From Bacteroidales bacterium (GTDB lineage Bacteria > Bacteroidota > Bacteroidia > Bacteroidales > Bacteroidaceae), in assembly GCA_030528885.1 (NCBI GenBank), contig JAUMXY010000019.1:1-50469 (forward strand): a stretch of DNA of 50,469 nt. Reading direction: 5' to 3'. How positions within the stretch are numbered: the first letter of the stretch is position 1; the number at the start of each line of letters is the position of its first letter. The notes under the pieces were generated by a model. That model was not told the DNA's origin. It was given only the letters and a program-made list of their open reading frames with translations, and ran no database searches. The position numbers and the translations under genes were made by a program. Below are positions 18,103-26,520 of the stretch, in pieces.

Positions 18103-18147
18103 CACTCGTTAAAATTACATGAGAATCACCCAACCTAACATCAACTA

Positions 18148-19557
18148 ATGGAACCAACTCCAAAACAACAGTGGGATAGATGCCTCGAAATCATTCGCGA
18201 CAATATCACACCAGAACAATTCGCGGCTTCGTTTGCCTTTGTCGAGCTTCACAGCTTCGAGAATGGCAAACTGGTGCTCAATGTGCCCAGCGAGTTTGTC
18301 AAGAAGTTTTTGGAAGACAATTTCCTGCCGCTGATGGCATCTACATTCAAAAGAGTATTTGGCAACAGCATCAACTCTTTATATTATAATGTAGCAGTGG
18401 TCAAAGCCAAGCAAGGCGGAGATGTGAAAGAAAAGACGGACATCGCACCAAGGATTGTCAATGGCGACCCTCGAACTGATGCACGCAAAGCGCCAGATGA
18501 TGTCACAGCACCTCTGGTGCAGGATCTCGATTCTCAACTCTACCCTCATTACACTTTTGCCAATTATATCGAAGGCGAAAGCAACAGGCTGGCACGTTCT
18601 GTAGGTGAATCCATCGCCAACAATCCAGCCAAGACATTTAATCCCCTCTTTGTCTACGGTCCTTCAGGATGTGGAAAGACGCACCTGATCAACGCGATAG
18701 GAATGCGCGTCAAGGAACTTCACCCACAGATGCGTGTACTGTACTTGTCTGCACATCTGTTTACTGTACAATACACCGACGCCGTGAGGCAAAACAAGGT
18801 GAATGACTTCATTCGATTCTACCAGACGATTGACACACTGATTCTTGATGATGTTCAGGAACTTTCAGGAAAGACACAAACCCAAAACACGTTCTTCCAC
18901 ATATTCAATCATCTGCATATCAACGGCAAACAAATCATCCTTTCAGCCGACCGCCCTCCTATTGCCATCCAAGGGCTTGAAGACCGTTTGCTTACACGCT
19001 TCAAATGGGGCATGCAGGCTGAGATAGAAAAGCCTACGCAAACACTTCGCCACAGCATACTTGCCGCCAAGGTGGAAAAGGAAGGACTCAACATCCCAGC
19101 CAATGTACTGACATTCATCGCAGAGAACATTGATGACAGCGTGCGTGATTTGGAAGGAATCATCAACTCCCTGATGGCTTATTCTGTTGTTTACAACTGC
19201 AACATCAATATGGGGCTGGTACAAAAAGTTATGCCTCGATTTGTGGAGAGAAACGACCAGCCCATCACTATTGATGACGTTAAACAATGCGTATGCAATC
19301 ATTTTAACCTGAAGATATCTCAGATAGATTCGCGCATTCGTACCCAGCAAATTGCTTATGCACGTCAAGTTGCCATGTATCTGGCCAATGAACTGACCGA
19401 CAAGTCCCACGTACAGATAGGTCTCCATATAGGAAATCGCAACCATTCAACCGTCATACATGCCATCAAACTGATAAAAGACATGATGGATGTAAACGAA
19501 CAGACAAGAACCGATATTGACGAATTGGTTACCACAATCAAACACGCGAGGAAATAA
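18148..19557 (+). CDS. dnaA: Chromosomal replication initiator protein DnaA
   Basis: The 469-residue AAA+ ATPase binds DnaA boxes at oriC and melts the origin. Domain I is at about 1-85 (WDRCLEIIRDNITPEQF at the start) and is followed by a variable linker (90-130). The AAA+ domain follows, with Walker A GPSGCGKT at 171-178 and Walker B LILDD at 231-235. The C-terminal DNA-binding domain includes the signature region IGLHIGNRNHSTVIHAI, in which the usual FGGRDHST reads IGNRNHST. Length is normal. It is a single-gene unit with its own promoter and a strong terminator. No dnaN and no DnaA-box cluster lie beside it, so an origin cannot be inferred here. Confidence 0.97.
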   Translation: MEPTPKQQWDRCLEIIRDNITPEQFAASFAFVELHSFENGKLVLNVPSEFVKKFLEDNFLPLMASTFKRVFGNSINSLYYNVAVVKAKQGGDVKEKTDIAPRIVNGDPRTDARKAPDDVTAPLVQDLDSQLYPHYTFANYIEGESNRLARSVGESIANNPAKTFNPLFVYGPSGCGKTHLINAIGMRVKELHPQMRVLYLSAHLFTVQYTDAVRQNKVNDFIRFYQTIDTLILDDVQELSGKTQTQNTFFHIFNHLHINGKQIILSADRPPIAIQGLEDRLLTRFKWGMQAEIEKPTQTLRHSILAAKVEKEGLNIPANVLTFIAENIDDSVRDLEGIINSLMAYSVVYNCNINMGLVQKVMPRFVERNDQPITIDDVKQCVCNHFNLKISQIDSRIRTQQIAYARQVAMYLANELTDKSHVQIGLHIGNRNHSTVIHAIKLIKDMMDVNEQTRTDIDELVTTIKHARK

Positions 19558-19585
19558 AAGAGTACAATCATCACCACATACAAAC

Positions 19586-19631
19586 AAAAAAGAGGGAGGC
19601 GCCGTATTCTTATACGCCTTCCCTCTTTTTT
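19586..19631. terminator. Strong, near-symmetrical terminator after dnaA
   Basis: AGAGGGAGGCG (19591-19601) pairs with CGCCTTCCCTCT (19615-19626, one unpaired base). The stem is flanked by an A-run on the left and a T-run on the right, so it could act on both strands. Confidence 0.85.
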
Positions 19632-19640
19632 GTAATTAAA

Positions 19641-20041
19641 CGTGAGTTCGATATAACAAAGATATGTTTTTGTAGTGCCTCGCAAAGCGACTCTGTATAT
19701 CGAACAGATGTTTTTGATAACGTGTCGTGCCCTTTCCCCTCCAAAATTCCAAATCATTGATACTCATACATGCAGCCCGTGTCGGAAATAATAGGCACAG
19801 GGTGTTCGTGTTATTATGCACACGGTGTCTGAAACCTTGTCTGCACGGTGTGCGTTTGCAGCCACTTGCCTTGCCCTCCTCAAAAAGAAAAGAGGCACAA
19901 GGTAAAAATACCCTGTGCCTCCATGCTGAATTGTCTGTGTCTGACAAATGTCGTGGACGTTTGGAAAGGCGAGTTCGATATGACAGAAATATGTTTTTGT
20001 AGTGCCTCTGCGAGGCAGAATCTTTATATCGAACTGACGTT
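19641..20041. repeat. Composite dispersed repeat, copy 2 (inverted relative to copy 1)
   Basis: The order is a REP-like unit D (19641-19710), a 204-bp core (19727-19930) that is the reverse complement of 34-237, a 39-bp spacer, then REP-like unit E (19970-20041). Units D and E share GAGTTCGATAT, ATATGTTTTTGTAGTGCCTC and TATATCGAAC, so each folds as a long imperfect hairpin with GTTCGATAT/ATATCGAAC ends. This copy lacks the 68-bp cassette seen in copy 1. Open frames through it (19727-20002, 19848-20462) overlap the repeat and the nitroreductase gene and are not credible genes. Confidence 0.8.
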
Positions 20042-20072
20042 AATTAAACAAAACTTGCCATGCGGCTTGACA

Positions 20073-20810
20073 TCACAGAAATCCCTGTTGCTTCAGAGCA
20101 TCAAGCATTCCTGCAGACATCGCCTCATTGTCTTTCTTAGTGTAACGGCAATCAGTAAACACCTGCGCAAGATTCTCCTTATTGTTCAACTCAACAAATT
20201 TCATGTTCTCTTGAAGCTGCTCCTTAAAATAATAGATGATATCCAACTGATTGGACGAGTAATCAGCATAAGTCTCCTCGTGTATATAGGCAAGATGAGG
20301 CAACCTGTCAGGCTGCTCGGGTTGCTCATCTGGTACCCCCAAGGTAATAGTCGCTATGGGGAATGTGAGTCTAGGAAGTTGAAGTACATCTATGATACCC
20401 TTCGGATTGTAAAGGGTTGTTCCCAAATAGCATGTGCCATAGCCAGCAGCCTCAGCCAATGAACAAAAAGCCTGTACATACAAAAGCGTATCACTCGCCG
20501 CATTGACAAAAGAAAGAAAGTTATCATACCCAGCATTAGCGTTACGCAAATCGCACCATTTTGTAAAACGATTGAAGTCCGCACAAAACGTCAGCACCAC
20601 AGGGGCGCCCTTCACCATAGGCTGGTTAAAGTGCAGTGGGGAAAGCTTTTCTTTCATTTCTTCAGAACGTGTTATGACCACGCTATACAACTGCATGTTC
20701 CCCATTGTTGCCGCTCGTGAAGCCTGATACAGCATTGCCTCCAGTTTGTCGGCTGGAATGTCTTCTTTCTTATATTTCCTAATAGTACGTCTTTCAATGA
20801 TTGAAGCCAT
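20073..20810 (-). CDS. Nitroreductase family FMN-dependent oxidoreductase
   Basis: The 245-residue protein has the NfsA/Frp-type nitroreductase layout. The N-terminal IIERRTIRKYKKEDI is the usual RRSxRxF-like FMN-phosphate contact. ASRAATMGNMQLYSVVI forms the flavin-binding strand (about 31-47). A central LAEAAGYGTCYLGT (about 117-130) and FPIATITLGVPDEQPEQPDR (about 150-169) are typical of the second FMN contact. Such enzymes reduce nitroaromatics, quinones or flavins with NAD(P)H as cytoplasmic dimers. The physiological substrate is unknown. It is the only plus-to-minus switch between dnaA and the restriction-modification genes, and a -7 box reads toward it at 20848-20855. Confidence 0.85.
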   Translation of the reverse strand: MASIIERRTIRKYKKEDIPADKLEAMLYQASRAATMGNMQLYSVVITRSEEMKEKLSPLHFNQPMVKGAPVVLTFCADFNRFTKWCDLRNANAGYDNFLSFVNAASDTLLYVQAFCSLAEAAGYGTCYLGTTLYNPKGIIDVLQLPRLTFPIATITLGVPDEQPEQPDRLPHLAYIHEETYADYSSNQLDIIYYFKEQLQENMKFVELNNKENLAQVFTDCRYTKKDNEAMSAGMLDALKQQGFL

Positions 20811-20847
20811 AATCTTTTTGTTTTAATTGATTTTTGCAATTTCAGTT

Positions 20848-20855
20848 CAAAGTTA
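20848..20855 (-). promoter_or_regulatory. -7 box for the nitroreductase gene (minus strand)
   Basis: Read on the minus strand this is TAACTTTG, a perfect TAnnTTTG match 37 bp upstream of the start codon at 20810. Confidence 0.6.
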
Positions 20856-20876
20856 GTCAATTATTTTGTCATTTGT

Positions 20877-20907
20877 TTTGCCATGTCGAAAAACTCTCGT
20901 ATTTTTG
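20877..20907 (+). promoter_or_regulatory. -33/-7 promoter for the RNR-tail gene
   Basis: TTTG at 20877-20880 and TATTTTTG at 20900-20907 have the preferred 19-bp spacing, 39 bp before the ATG at 20947. It diverges from the nitroreductase promoter. Confidence 0.65.
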
Positions 20908-20946
20908 CCTTTACTTAACAATTTTATGCAATAAAAACAAATCAAC

Positions 20947-21618
20947 ATGCCCTCTGTACCAACCCTATCTACCACAATACTCGACATTCTGTCTGAATAT
21001 GGAGAAGAGAAACTGAAGAAAGCGCTTGCTCCATCCCAACCAGGAGAAGAGAACAAAGAAAGAACGGAACTACTTTCATTGCTTGACAATGAGATTGACA
21101 CCTATCGTCCTCAATTTGAAATCACAGAGAAGCGCCCAATAAGCCTGGAGTGCGACGTTGTGAAATTCCAAAACAAAAAGGAGAAATGGGTTGCATTTGT
21201 CGGACTGCTCGACGGCTATCCATACGAGATATTTACAGGCGTACTCGACGATGATGACGGCATTGCGTTACCCAAAACCGTCACAGGGGGATACATCATC
21301 AAACATATTGAACCCGACGGCACGAAGCGCTACGATTTCACTTTTGCAAACAGGCGTGGATATAAAACAACCATAGAGGGACTTTCTGAACGATTCAACA
21401 AAGAATACTGGAATTACGCCAAGCTCATCAGTGGCGTATTGCGTTACAGAATGCCTCTAACAAACGTCATCAAACTAATTAGTTCTCTGCAACTTGAAAA
21501 CGAGAACATCAACACTTGGGCAAATGGCGTTGCACGTGCATTGAAGAAGTATGTAAATGGAGAAGACGAATCAGCCGACGACACCAGCACAAAAGATGAT
21601 AGCCGAAGCATTGAATAA
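20947..21618 (+). CDS. Orphan C-terminal domain of a class II (B12-type) ribonucleotide reductase
   Basis: The 223-residue protein resembles only the C-terminal part of adenosylcobalamin-dependent ribonucleotide reductases of Bacteroidetes. The recognisable stretches are LECDVVKFQNKKEKWVAFVG, DGYPYEIFTG, RGYKTTIEGLSERFN and INTWANGVARALKKYV. The catalytic barrel with its active-site cysteines and radical loop is absent. The terminal cysteine-rich redox tail that normally follows ALKKYV is replaced by an acidic, Asp/Ser-rich end. It has its own good promoter and overlaps folB, so it is probably expressed. It may be a relic of a lost nrdJ, or a free-standing module with its own job; the sequence cannot decide. 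The match rests on remembered family sequences, not a search. Confidence 0.6.
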   Translation: MPSVPTLSTTILDILSEYGEEKLKKALAPSQPGEENKERTELLSLLDNEIDTYRPQFEITEKRPISLECDVVKFQNKKEKWVAFVGLLDGYPYEIFTGVLDDDDGIALPKTVTGGYIIKHIEPDGTKRYDFTFANRRGYKTTIEGLSERFNKEYWNYAKLISGVLRYRMPLTNVIKLISSLQLENENINTWANGVARALKKYVNGEDESADDTSTKDDSRSIE

Positions 21619-21967
21619 AATCCTCATTGAAGGGCTGAGGCTTTATGCCTACCATGGAGTGCTGGAGCAAGAGCGCACTATCGGCGCCTACTTCACAATT
21701 GACGCAGAAATCTATGCCGACTTTTCTCAGGCTATAGACACAGACGAACTAGCTGGAACTATAGACTATTCATCCGTCTACCAAACCATCAAGCGCGAGA
21801 TGGGCATTCCTTCGCAACTGATAGAACATGTAGCAGGGCGAATAGCAAAAGCCATCCTTGCCGAACATCCGTCAGCCCAATCCGTCAAACTTAAAATAAT
21901 AAAAGAGAACCCTCCAATGGGCGCGGACTGCAAAGGCGCAGGAATAGAAATAACAATACATAAATAA
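21596..21967 (+). CDS. folB: Dihydroneopterin aldolase
   Basis: This enzyme of tetrahydrofolate synthesis converts 7,8-dihydroneopterin to 6-hydroxymethyl-dihydropterin and glycolaldehyde. The start ILIEGLRLYAYHGVLEQER, with the conserved YHGV, is diagnostic. The catalytic region follows, and VKLKIIKENPPMGADCKGAGIEI is the usual end. From the ATG at 21596 it has 123 residues, normal for FolB. An upstream in-frame ATG at 21557 would add 13 residues with no family counterpart, so I prefer 21596. The gene overlaps the end of the RNR-tail gene (stop at 21618) in another frame. The MFS transporter gene follows after 5 bp, suggesting a short operon. Confidence 0.88.
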   Translation: MIAEALNKILIEGLRLYAYHGVLEQERTIGAYFTIDAEIYADFSQAIDTDELAGTIDYSSVYQTIKREMGIPSQLIEHVAGRIAKAILAEHPSAQSVKLKIIKENPPMGADCKGAGIEITIHK

Positions 21968-21972
21968 CAATC

Positions 21973-23469
21973 ATGAACACTACAGAAACTAACAAAATGA
22001 CAAACTACCGCTGGGTTATTTGTGCCATGCTTTTCCTGGCAACAACTGTCAACTACATGGACCGTCAAGTCCTTTCCCTCACATGGAAAGATTTCATTGC
22101 TCCAGATTTTCACTGGAATGACAATGACTACGGCAACATTACTGCAACATTCTCTATTTTCTATGCTTTCATATCCCTCTTCGCTGGTAAATTCATCGAC
22201 TGGATGGGAACAAAGAAAGGTTACATCTGGGCTATCGTCGTCTGGTCATTTGGCGCTTGCCTCCACGCTGCTTGCGGATGGGCAACCATGCAATATGCAG
22301 GAATTGAAAGTATGGAAGCGCTAAGAGGTGTAGAGGCTGGAACAAGACTCGCACTCACCATCAGCACGGTTAGCGTTTGGCTGTTCCTCGCCTGCCGTAT
22401 CATCCTTGCAACAGGTGAAGCAGGAAACTTCCCAGCAGCCATCAAGGTAACCGCTGAGTACTTTCCCAAGAAGGACCGTGCCTATGCTACCTCTATCTTC
22501 AACGCTGGCGCATCGGTTGGCGCCCTTGCCGCACCACTCACCATTCCCATCTTAGCGGAACACACAAGCTGGGAAATGGCATTCATCATTATTGGTGCCA
22601 TCGGATTTGTCTGGGCGGGAGCGTGGCTGTTTATGTACTCAGCTCCAGCCAAGAGCCCTTATGTGAACAAACAAGAACTCACATACATCGAGTCTGACAA
22701 AGACGAGGCTGTAGAAGAAAAAACAACAGAACAAGCAGACGATAACGGCATTAAACTATCTTTCCTCGATTGTTTCAAGTATCGACAGACATGGGCGTTC
22801 ATTGTCGGCAAACTGATGACGGACGGTGTATGGTGGTTCTTCCTCTTCTGGGCGCCAGCCTATTTCTCTGAACTAGGCTATTCAACAAAGACCACAATGG
22901 GACAGATGCTCATCTTTACACTATACTTAATCGTTACCATTCTTTCCATATATGGCGGTTATTTGCCTAAACTTTTCGTAGAGAAAAAAGGCATGCACCC
23001 TTACGCTGGCCGTATGCGCGCTATGCTCATTTTTGCATTCTTCCCCATTTTTGCCATGTTTGCCCAGCCACTTTCATCCATCTCACCATGGATTCCAGCA
23101 GTCATCATTGGTTTAGCGGGCGCAGGACATCAAGCATGGTCTGCCAACCTCTATTCAACCATCGGCGACATGTTCCCCAAATCAGCGATTGCTACAATTA
23201 CAGGCATCGGCACAATGTTTGGAGGACTCTGCTCTTACGTCATCAATAAAGGTTCTGGTATGCTCTTCACATACGCAGAAGAGCAAGGCGAAGCATTCAG
23301 TTTCATGAGCCAGTTTGTATACGATGCAAATGGCAACCTCGTCAGCGAAGCTTGCACAGGCAAACCTGCTGGATATATGATTGTATTCTGTTATTGCGCT
23401 GTAGCATATCTCATTGGCTGGGTCATCATGAAAACCCTTGTACCCAAGTACAAGCCAATCACGAAATAA
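21973..23469 (+). CDS. MFS transporter, anion:cation symporter (hexuronate-like) family
   Basis: The 498-residue protein has about 12 predicted membrane helices. It opens with NYRWVICAMLFLATTVNYMDRQVLS, the hallmark of the ACS family (ExuT/GarP/NanT-like), and has GKFIDWMGTKKGY at the helix 2-3 loop. The central cytoplasmic loop (about 228-260) is acidic (SDKDEAVEEKTTEQADD). Family members import hexuronates, glucarate or related organic anions with protons in the inner membrane. No uronate catabolic genes are nearby to confirm the substrate. Starts at 21973 and 22000 (MTNYRWV) are both possible. It follows folB by 5 bp, probably by chance of operon structure rather than shared function. Confidence 0.82.
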   Translation: MNTTETNKMTNYRWVICAMLFLATTVNYMDRQVLSLTWKDFIAPDFHWNDNDYGNITATFSIFYAFISLFAGKFIDWMGTKKGYIWAIVVWSFGACLHAACGWATMQYAGIESMEALRGVEAGTRLALTISTVSVWLFLACRIILATGEAGNFPAAIKVTAEYFPKKDRAYATSIFNAGASVGALAAPLTIPILAEHTSWEMAFIIIGAIGFVWAGAWLFMYSAPAKSPYVNKQELTYIESDKDEAVEEKTTEQADDNGIKLSFLDCFKYRQTWAFIVGKLMTDGVWWFFLFWAPAYFSELGYSTKTTMGQMLIFTLYLIVTILSIYGGYLPKLFVEKKGMHPYAGRMRAMLIFAFFPIFAMFAQPLSSISPWIPAVIIGLAGAGHQAWSANLYSTIGDMFPKSAIATITGIGTMFGGLCSYVINKGSGMLFTYAEEQGEAFSFMSQFVYDANGNLVSEACTGKPAGYMIVFCYCAVAYLIGWVIMKTLVPKYKPITK

Positions 23470-23516
23470 CCAAAGCGTTTAATGATAACATACGACTCTA
23501 TGCACTCATAAATCGG

Positions 23517-23548
23517 TGTGCCCTACATCGGTCTCGATGTGGGGCACA
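23517..23548 (+). terminator. Hairpin after the MFS transporter gene
   Basis: TGTGCCCTACATC pairs with GATGTGGGGCACA (13 bp, one G-T pair) around a 6-nt loop. There is no clear T-run, so it may be an mRNA-end stabiliser rather than a terminator. It covers the apparent GTG start at 23518 of the next reading frame, which argues against that start. Confidence 0.5.
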
Positions 23549-23673
23549 TCAATAAATCAAACATACTGCAACCATCCTTCAAAATCCTTCTTTTCGGCGT
23601 AACCATCTATCAGCACAACCCAAGAAGGCCCATTGACCAATCCGACACATCATTTTATCAGTTTTGTGTATCA

Positions 23674-24504
23674 ATGAAACCCATCTTCTACCCTATTATC
23701 TTTATTCTTATATTTTGGGTTATGCAAGCAGTAGCAACTGCCGTGGTACTCTTGGGTAGTGCCGTTTCAAACACATACATGCTTGAACAAATTGTCGAAA
23801 GCGGTACGATACCAAGCAACCTGATAGACACAGCAAGCCCAGAGCTCTTGGCCTGGAGCATTCTTGCCAGCGGCATCGTAACCATGGCCATTTTGGCTTT
23901 GCTACAAAAGACTGACTGGAAGCGCGCAATAAACATTCATATCATAGATTGGGGAAACAGCTTAGCGGCCATCATTGGAGCTATCGTCTGCATCATGTCA
24001 CTCAACATCACGATGGAGTTCTTCAGTTTACCAGACACGATGGAAACCTTATTCATTGACATGGCTGCATCCCCCATCGGACTCTTCACAATGGGCGTAG
24101 TCAGCCCTGTTGTAGAAGAGTTCGTGTTTAGAGAAAGTGTTTTGGGACACATGCTCCATCGTGGCATGCAGAAATGGATGGCCATCATCATATCCTCCCT
24201 CCTTTTTGGCGTCATACACATGAATCCAGTCCAAATACCGTTTGCTGCAGGAATAGGCTTGGTTCTTGGCATCATATACTACAAAACAGGCAACATCGTC
24301 ATCACAAGCATTATACATATAATCAACAACAGCTTGGCAGCCTGGCAATTAAACCAGATGGGAACAGAGATTAGGACCTACAGCATAATAGAAGAAATGG
24401 GCGGTCCAACCATAGCCTTTGTGGGTATGTCAGCAGGAATCGGATGCAGCATCTGGCTAATTTTTCACTTTTGGAAACATTATAAAAACCCCATTAATTC
24501 ATGA
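23674..24504 (+). CDS. CPBP family intramembrane metalloprotease (CAAX protease-like)
   Basis: The 276-residue protein has about eight hydrophobic segments and the three family motifs: EEFVFR (EExxxR), FGVIHMN (FxxxH) and HIINN (HxxxN/D). These contribute the catalytic glutamate pair and the metal-binding histidines. Bacterial members cleave small peptides or membrane proteins, and in some species they provide bacteriocin self-immunity; the role here is unknown. An open frame runs upstream to 23518, but those residues are non-hydrophobic and overlap a hairpin. The ATG at 23674, where the first membrane helix begins, is better. The stop overlaps the sppA start as ATGA, implying translational coupling of two membrane proteases. 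Confidence 0.85.
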   Translation: MKPIFYPIIFILIFWVMQAVATAVVLLGSAVSNTYMLEQIVESGTIPSNLIDTASPELLAWSILASGIVTMAILALLQKTDWKRAINIHIIDWGNSLAAIIGAIVCIMSLNITMEFFSLPDTMETLFIDMAASPIGLFTMGVVSPVVEEFVFRESVLGHMLHRGMQKWMAIIISSLLFGVIHMNPVQIPFAAGIGLVLGIIYYKTGNIVITSIIHIINNSLAAWQLNQMGTEIRTYSIIEEMGGPTIAFVGMSAGIGCSIWLIFHFWKHYKNPINS

Positions 24505-26285
24505 AACAGTTCATCAAATACGTATTTGCCACAATCACAGGCGTTTTTATAGCAGGAGCCATCGTAGCCTTATTGTCCATGCTTGGCCTCGCTAGTTTAG
24601 CCATGCTAGGTAGCACCCCTGTTGCTGTATCAGACAACAGCGTTCTGGTTATTCAATTGCAAGGTTTTATTGATGAGCGTAGCGAAGAGAATCCCTTTGA
24701 CGCAATTGTCGGCAACAGCATGTTGGAAAGCCAAGGACTTGACGATATTCTTATGGCCATCAAACAAGCAAAAGAAGATGAGAAAGTCAAAGGCATCTAT
24801 TTGGAAGCAGGAACTATTGCCAGCGCCATGCCTGCCACCCTACAAGCCATCCGCAATGCCTTAGCTGATTTCAAACAAACAGGGAAATTCATTGTCGCCT
24901 ACGGAGATTCTTACACACAAGGAAACTATTACCTCTGCTCTATCGCAGACAGCATCATTGTTAATCCAACTGGCATGATAGACTGGTGTGGTCTGAGCAG
25001 CCAAGTAGCTTATTACAAAGACCTTCTCGAGAAAATCGGAGTAGAAATGCAAGTGGTGAAAGTTGGCACTTACAAAAGCGCCGTTGAACCCTATCTGCAA
25101 AATGAAATGAGTGATGAAAATCGTGAACAGATAGAAACTTACAGCCAAGAGATATGGGCTGAGATGACCAAAGCTGTAAGCGAGAGCAGAGGCATATCTC
25201 AAGTTCGGCTTAATGAATTGGCAGACTCTGCTATGCTGTTACAAGACACAAAGCTATACAAGCAGGAGAATCTGGTTGACTTGCTTGCTTACAGCGATGC
25301 CGTACCACAGATTATAGCTCAAATGATGCAGGTGGAAACAAAAGATGATTACAATACCATAACGGTTCAAGCTCTTGCAAGTGCAGCATCAAGCCAACCC
25401 AAAAATCCTAGCGGAAACATCATTGCTGTATACTATGCAGTAGGTGACATCGTCAATGAACCGACCAACGGGCTCTATACCGTCCCAGAAATCGCAAGCA
25501 GGAAAGTAATTAAGGACCTTGAGGAATTGGCTGCTGATGATGATATTAAGGCTGTGGTCATCCGCATCAATTCAGGAGGAGGCTCAGCCTATGCAAGCGA
25601 ACAGATTTGGCATCAGATCATGAATCTCAAGAAACAAAAGCCTGTCGTTGTCAGCATGAGTGATATGGCAGCATCTGGCGGCTACTACATTAGCTGTGCT
25701 GCAGATTACATCTTCGCTGAACCAACCACACTAACTGGTTCCATCGGTATCTTTGGCGTGTTTCCTAATGCCAATAAACTCTTAGATGAAAAGCTGGGCG
25801 TTCACTTTAAAACCGTAAAGACAAACGAATTTGCAGATTTTGGCGATTTCAGTCGGCCTTTCACAACTCAAGAACGAGCTATGGCGCAGAACTACATCAA
25901 CAACGGATACGAATTGTTCACTCGCAGATGTGCAGATGGCAGAAAGATGCCACAAGAGGAAATCAAACAAATAGGAGAAGGCAGGGTATGGACAGGGATA
26001 CACGCGCAGCAAATCGGACTTGTCGATGAACTTGGTGGATTAACAGAGGCCCTTTCAAAAGCAAAAGCTTTATCTAAGACAACCCACGCTTCAATTCTGA
26101 ACTATCCAGAAAAAGACGACTGGATGGAAAGCCTGATTGAAGAGATGGCTGGAAACAGCTATGCAGATCGCCAACTTTTACATTCGTTAGGGAAATACTA
26201 TGACATCTTTTCAGACTTCCAAAGCACCACCCGAAAGATTGGCATCCAAGCTAGCATCCCCTACTACTTAATGTTCAACTTGTAA
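24501..26285 (+). CDS. sppA: Signal peptide peptidase SppA, 67-kDa type
   Basis: The 594-residue serine protease degrades leftover signal peptides in the inner membrane. One N-terminal membrane anchor (about 7-37) is followed by two tandem SppA/ClpP-like domains. The general-base lysine is K192 in VGTYKSAVEP (first domain). The nucleophile is S392 in MAASGGYYIS (second domain). Their arrangement matches the two-domain E. coli enzyme. Length is typical. The start overlaps the CPBP protease stop by 4 bp. Nothing gene-like is seen downstream until the Na/Pi promoter (26286-26471). Confidence 0.93.
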   Translation: MKQFIKYVFATITGVFIAGAIVALLSMLGLASLAMLGSTPVAVSDNSVLVIQLQGFIDERSEENPFDAIVGNSMLESQGLDDILMAIKQAKEDEKVKGIYLEAGTIASAMPATLQAIRNALADFKQTGKFIVAYGDSYTQGNYYLCSIADSIIVNPTGMIDWCGLSSQVAYYKDLLEKIGVEMQVVKVGTYKSAVEPYLQNEMSDENREQIETYSQEIWAEMTKAVSESRGISQVRLNELADSAMLLQDTKLYKQENLVDLLAYSDAVPQIIAQMMQVETKDDYNTITVQALASAASSQPKNPSGNIIAVYYAVGDIVNEPTNGLYTVPEIASRKVIKDLEELAADDDIKAVVIRINSGGGSAYASEQIWHQIMNLKKQKPVVVSMSDMAASGGYYISCAADYIFAEPTTLTGSIGIFGVFPNANKLLDEKLGVHFKTVKTNEFADFGDFSRPFTTQERAMAQNYINNGYELFTRRCADGRKMPQEEIKQIGEGRVWTGIHAQQIGLVDELGGLTEALSKAKALSKTTHASILNYPEKDDWMESLIEEMAGNSYADRQLLHSLGKYYDIFSDFQSTTRKIGIQASIPYYLMFNL

Positions 26286-26471
26286 CAAATTAAAGAGCCC
26301 TGTAAGGCAATAGAAGACAATGATACAACGACAAGCCCTATTGTTATGAATTGTTAAAGAAGGGAGGTAAAAACACCCTTTATCTGAGTAGAAACGCCAC
26401 ATAAAATACGTTCTTTAAGATTTGTAACAAATTCGTAACAGGGGAATAATAGTTTATTACTAGAAATAACT

Positions 26472-26479
26472 TAACTTTG
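26472..26479 (+). promoter_or_regulatory. -7 promoter box for the Na/Pi cotransporter gene
   Basis: TAACTTTG is a perfect -7 match 41 bp before the ATG at 26521. No matching -33 element was seen. Confidence 0.6.
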
Positions 26480-26520
26480 CAACAAAATAGAAACAAAATT
26501 TTAATAATAAAAACTAACTA

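Noticed and set aside
17844-18147. Replication origin next to dnaA
   Set aside because: I saw no cluster of DnaA boxes and no dnaN. A single TTATCCACA at 33610-33618 lies inside the methylase gene and is probably chance.
19848-20462. 204-codon plus-strand open frame
   Set aside because: It starts in repeat sequence and runs antisense through the nitroreductase gene.
21557-21595. Longer N-terminus for FolB from ATG 21557
   Set aside because: The added residues have no counterpart in the family; the ATG at 21596 gives the normal length.
23518-23673. Longer N-terminus for the CPBP protease from GTG 23518
   Set aside because: The extra residues are not hydrophobic and the start lies in a 13-bp hairpin.
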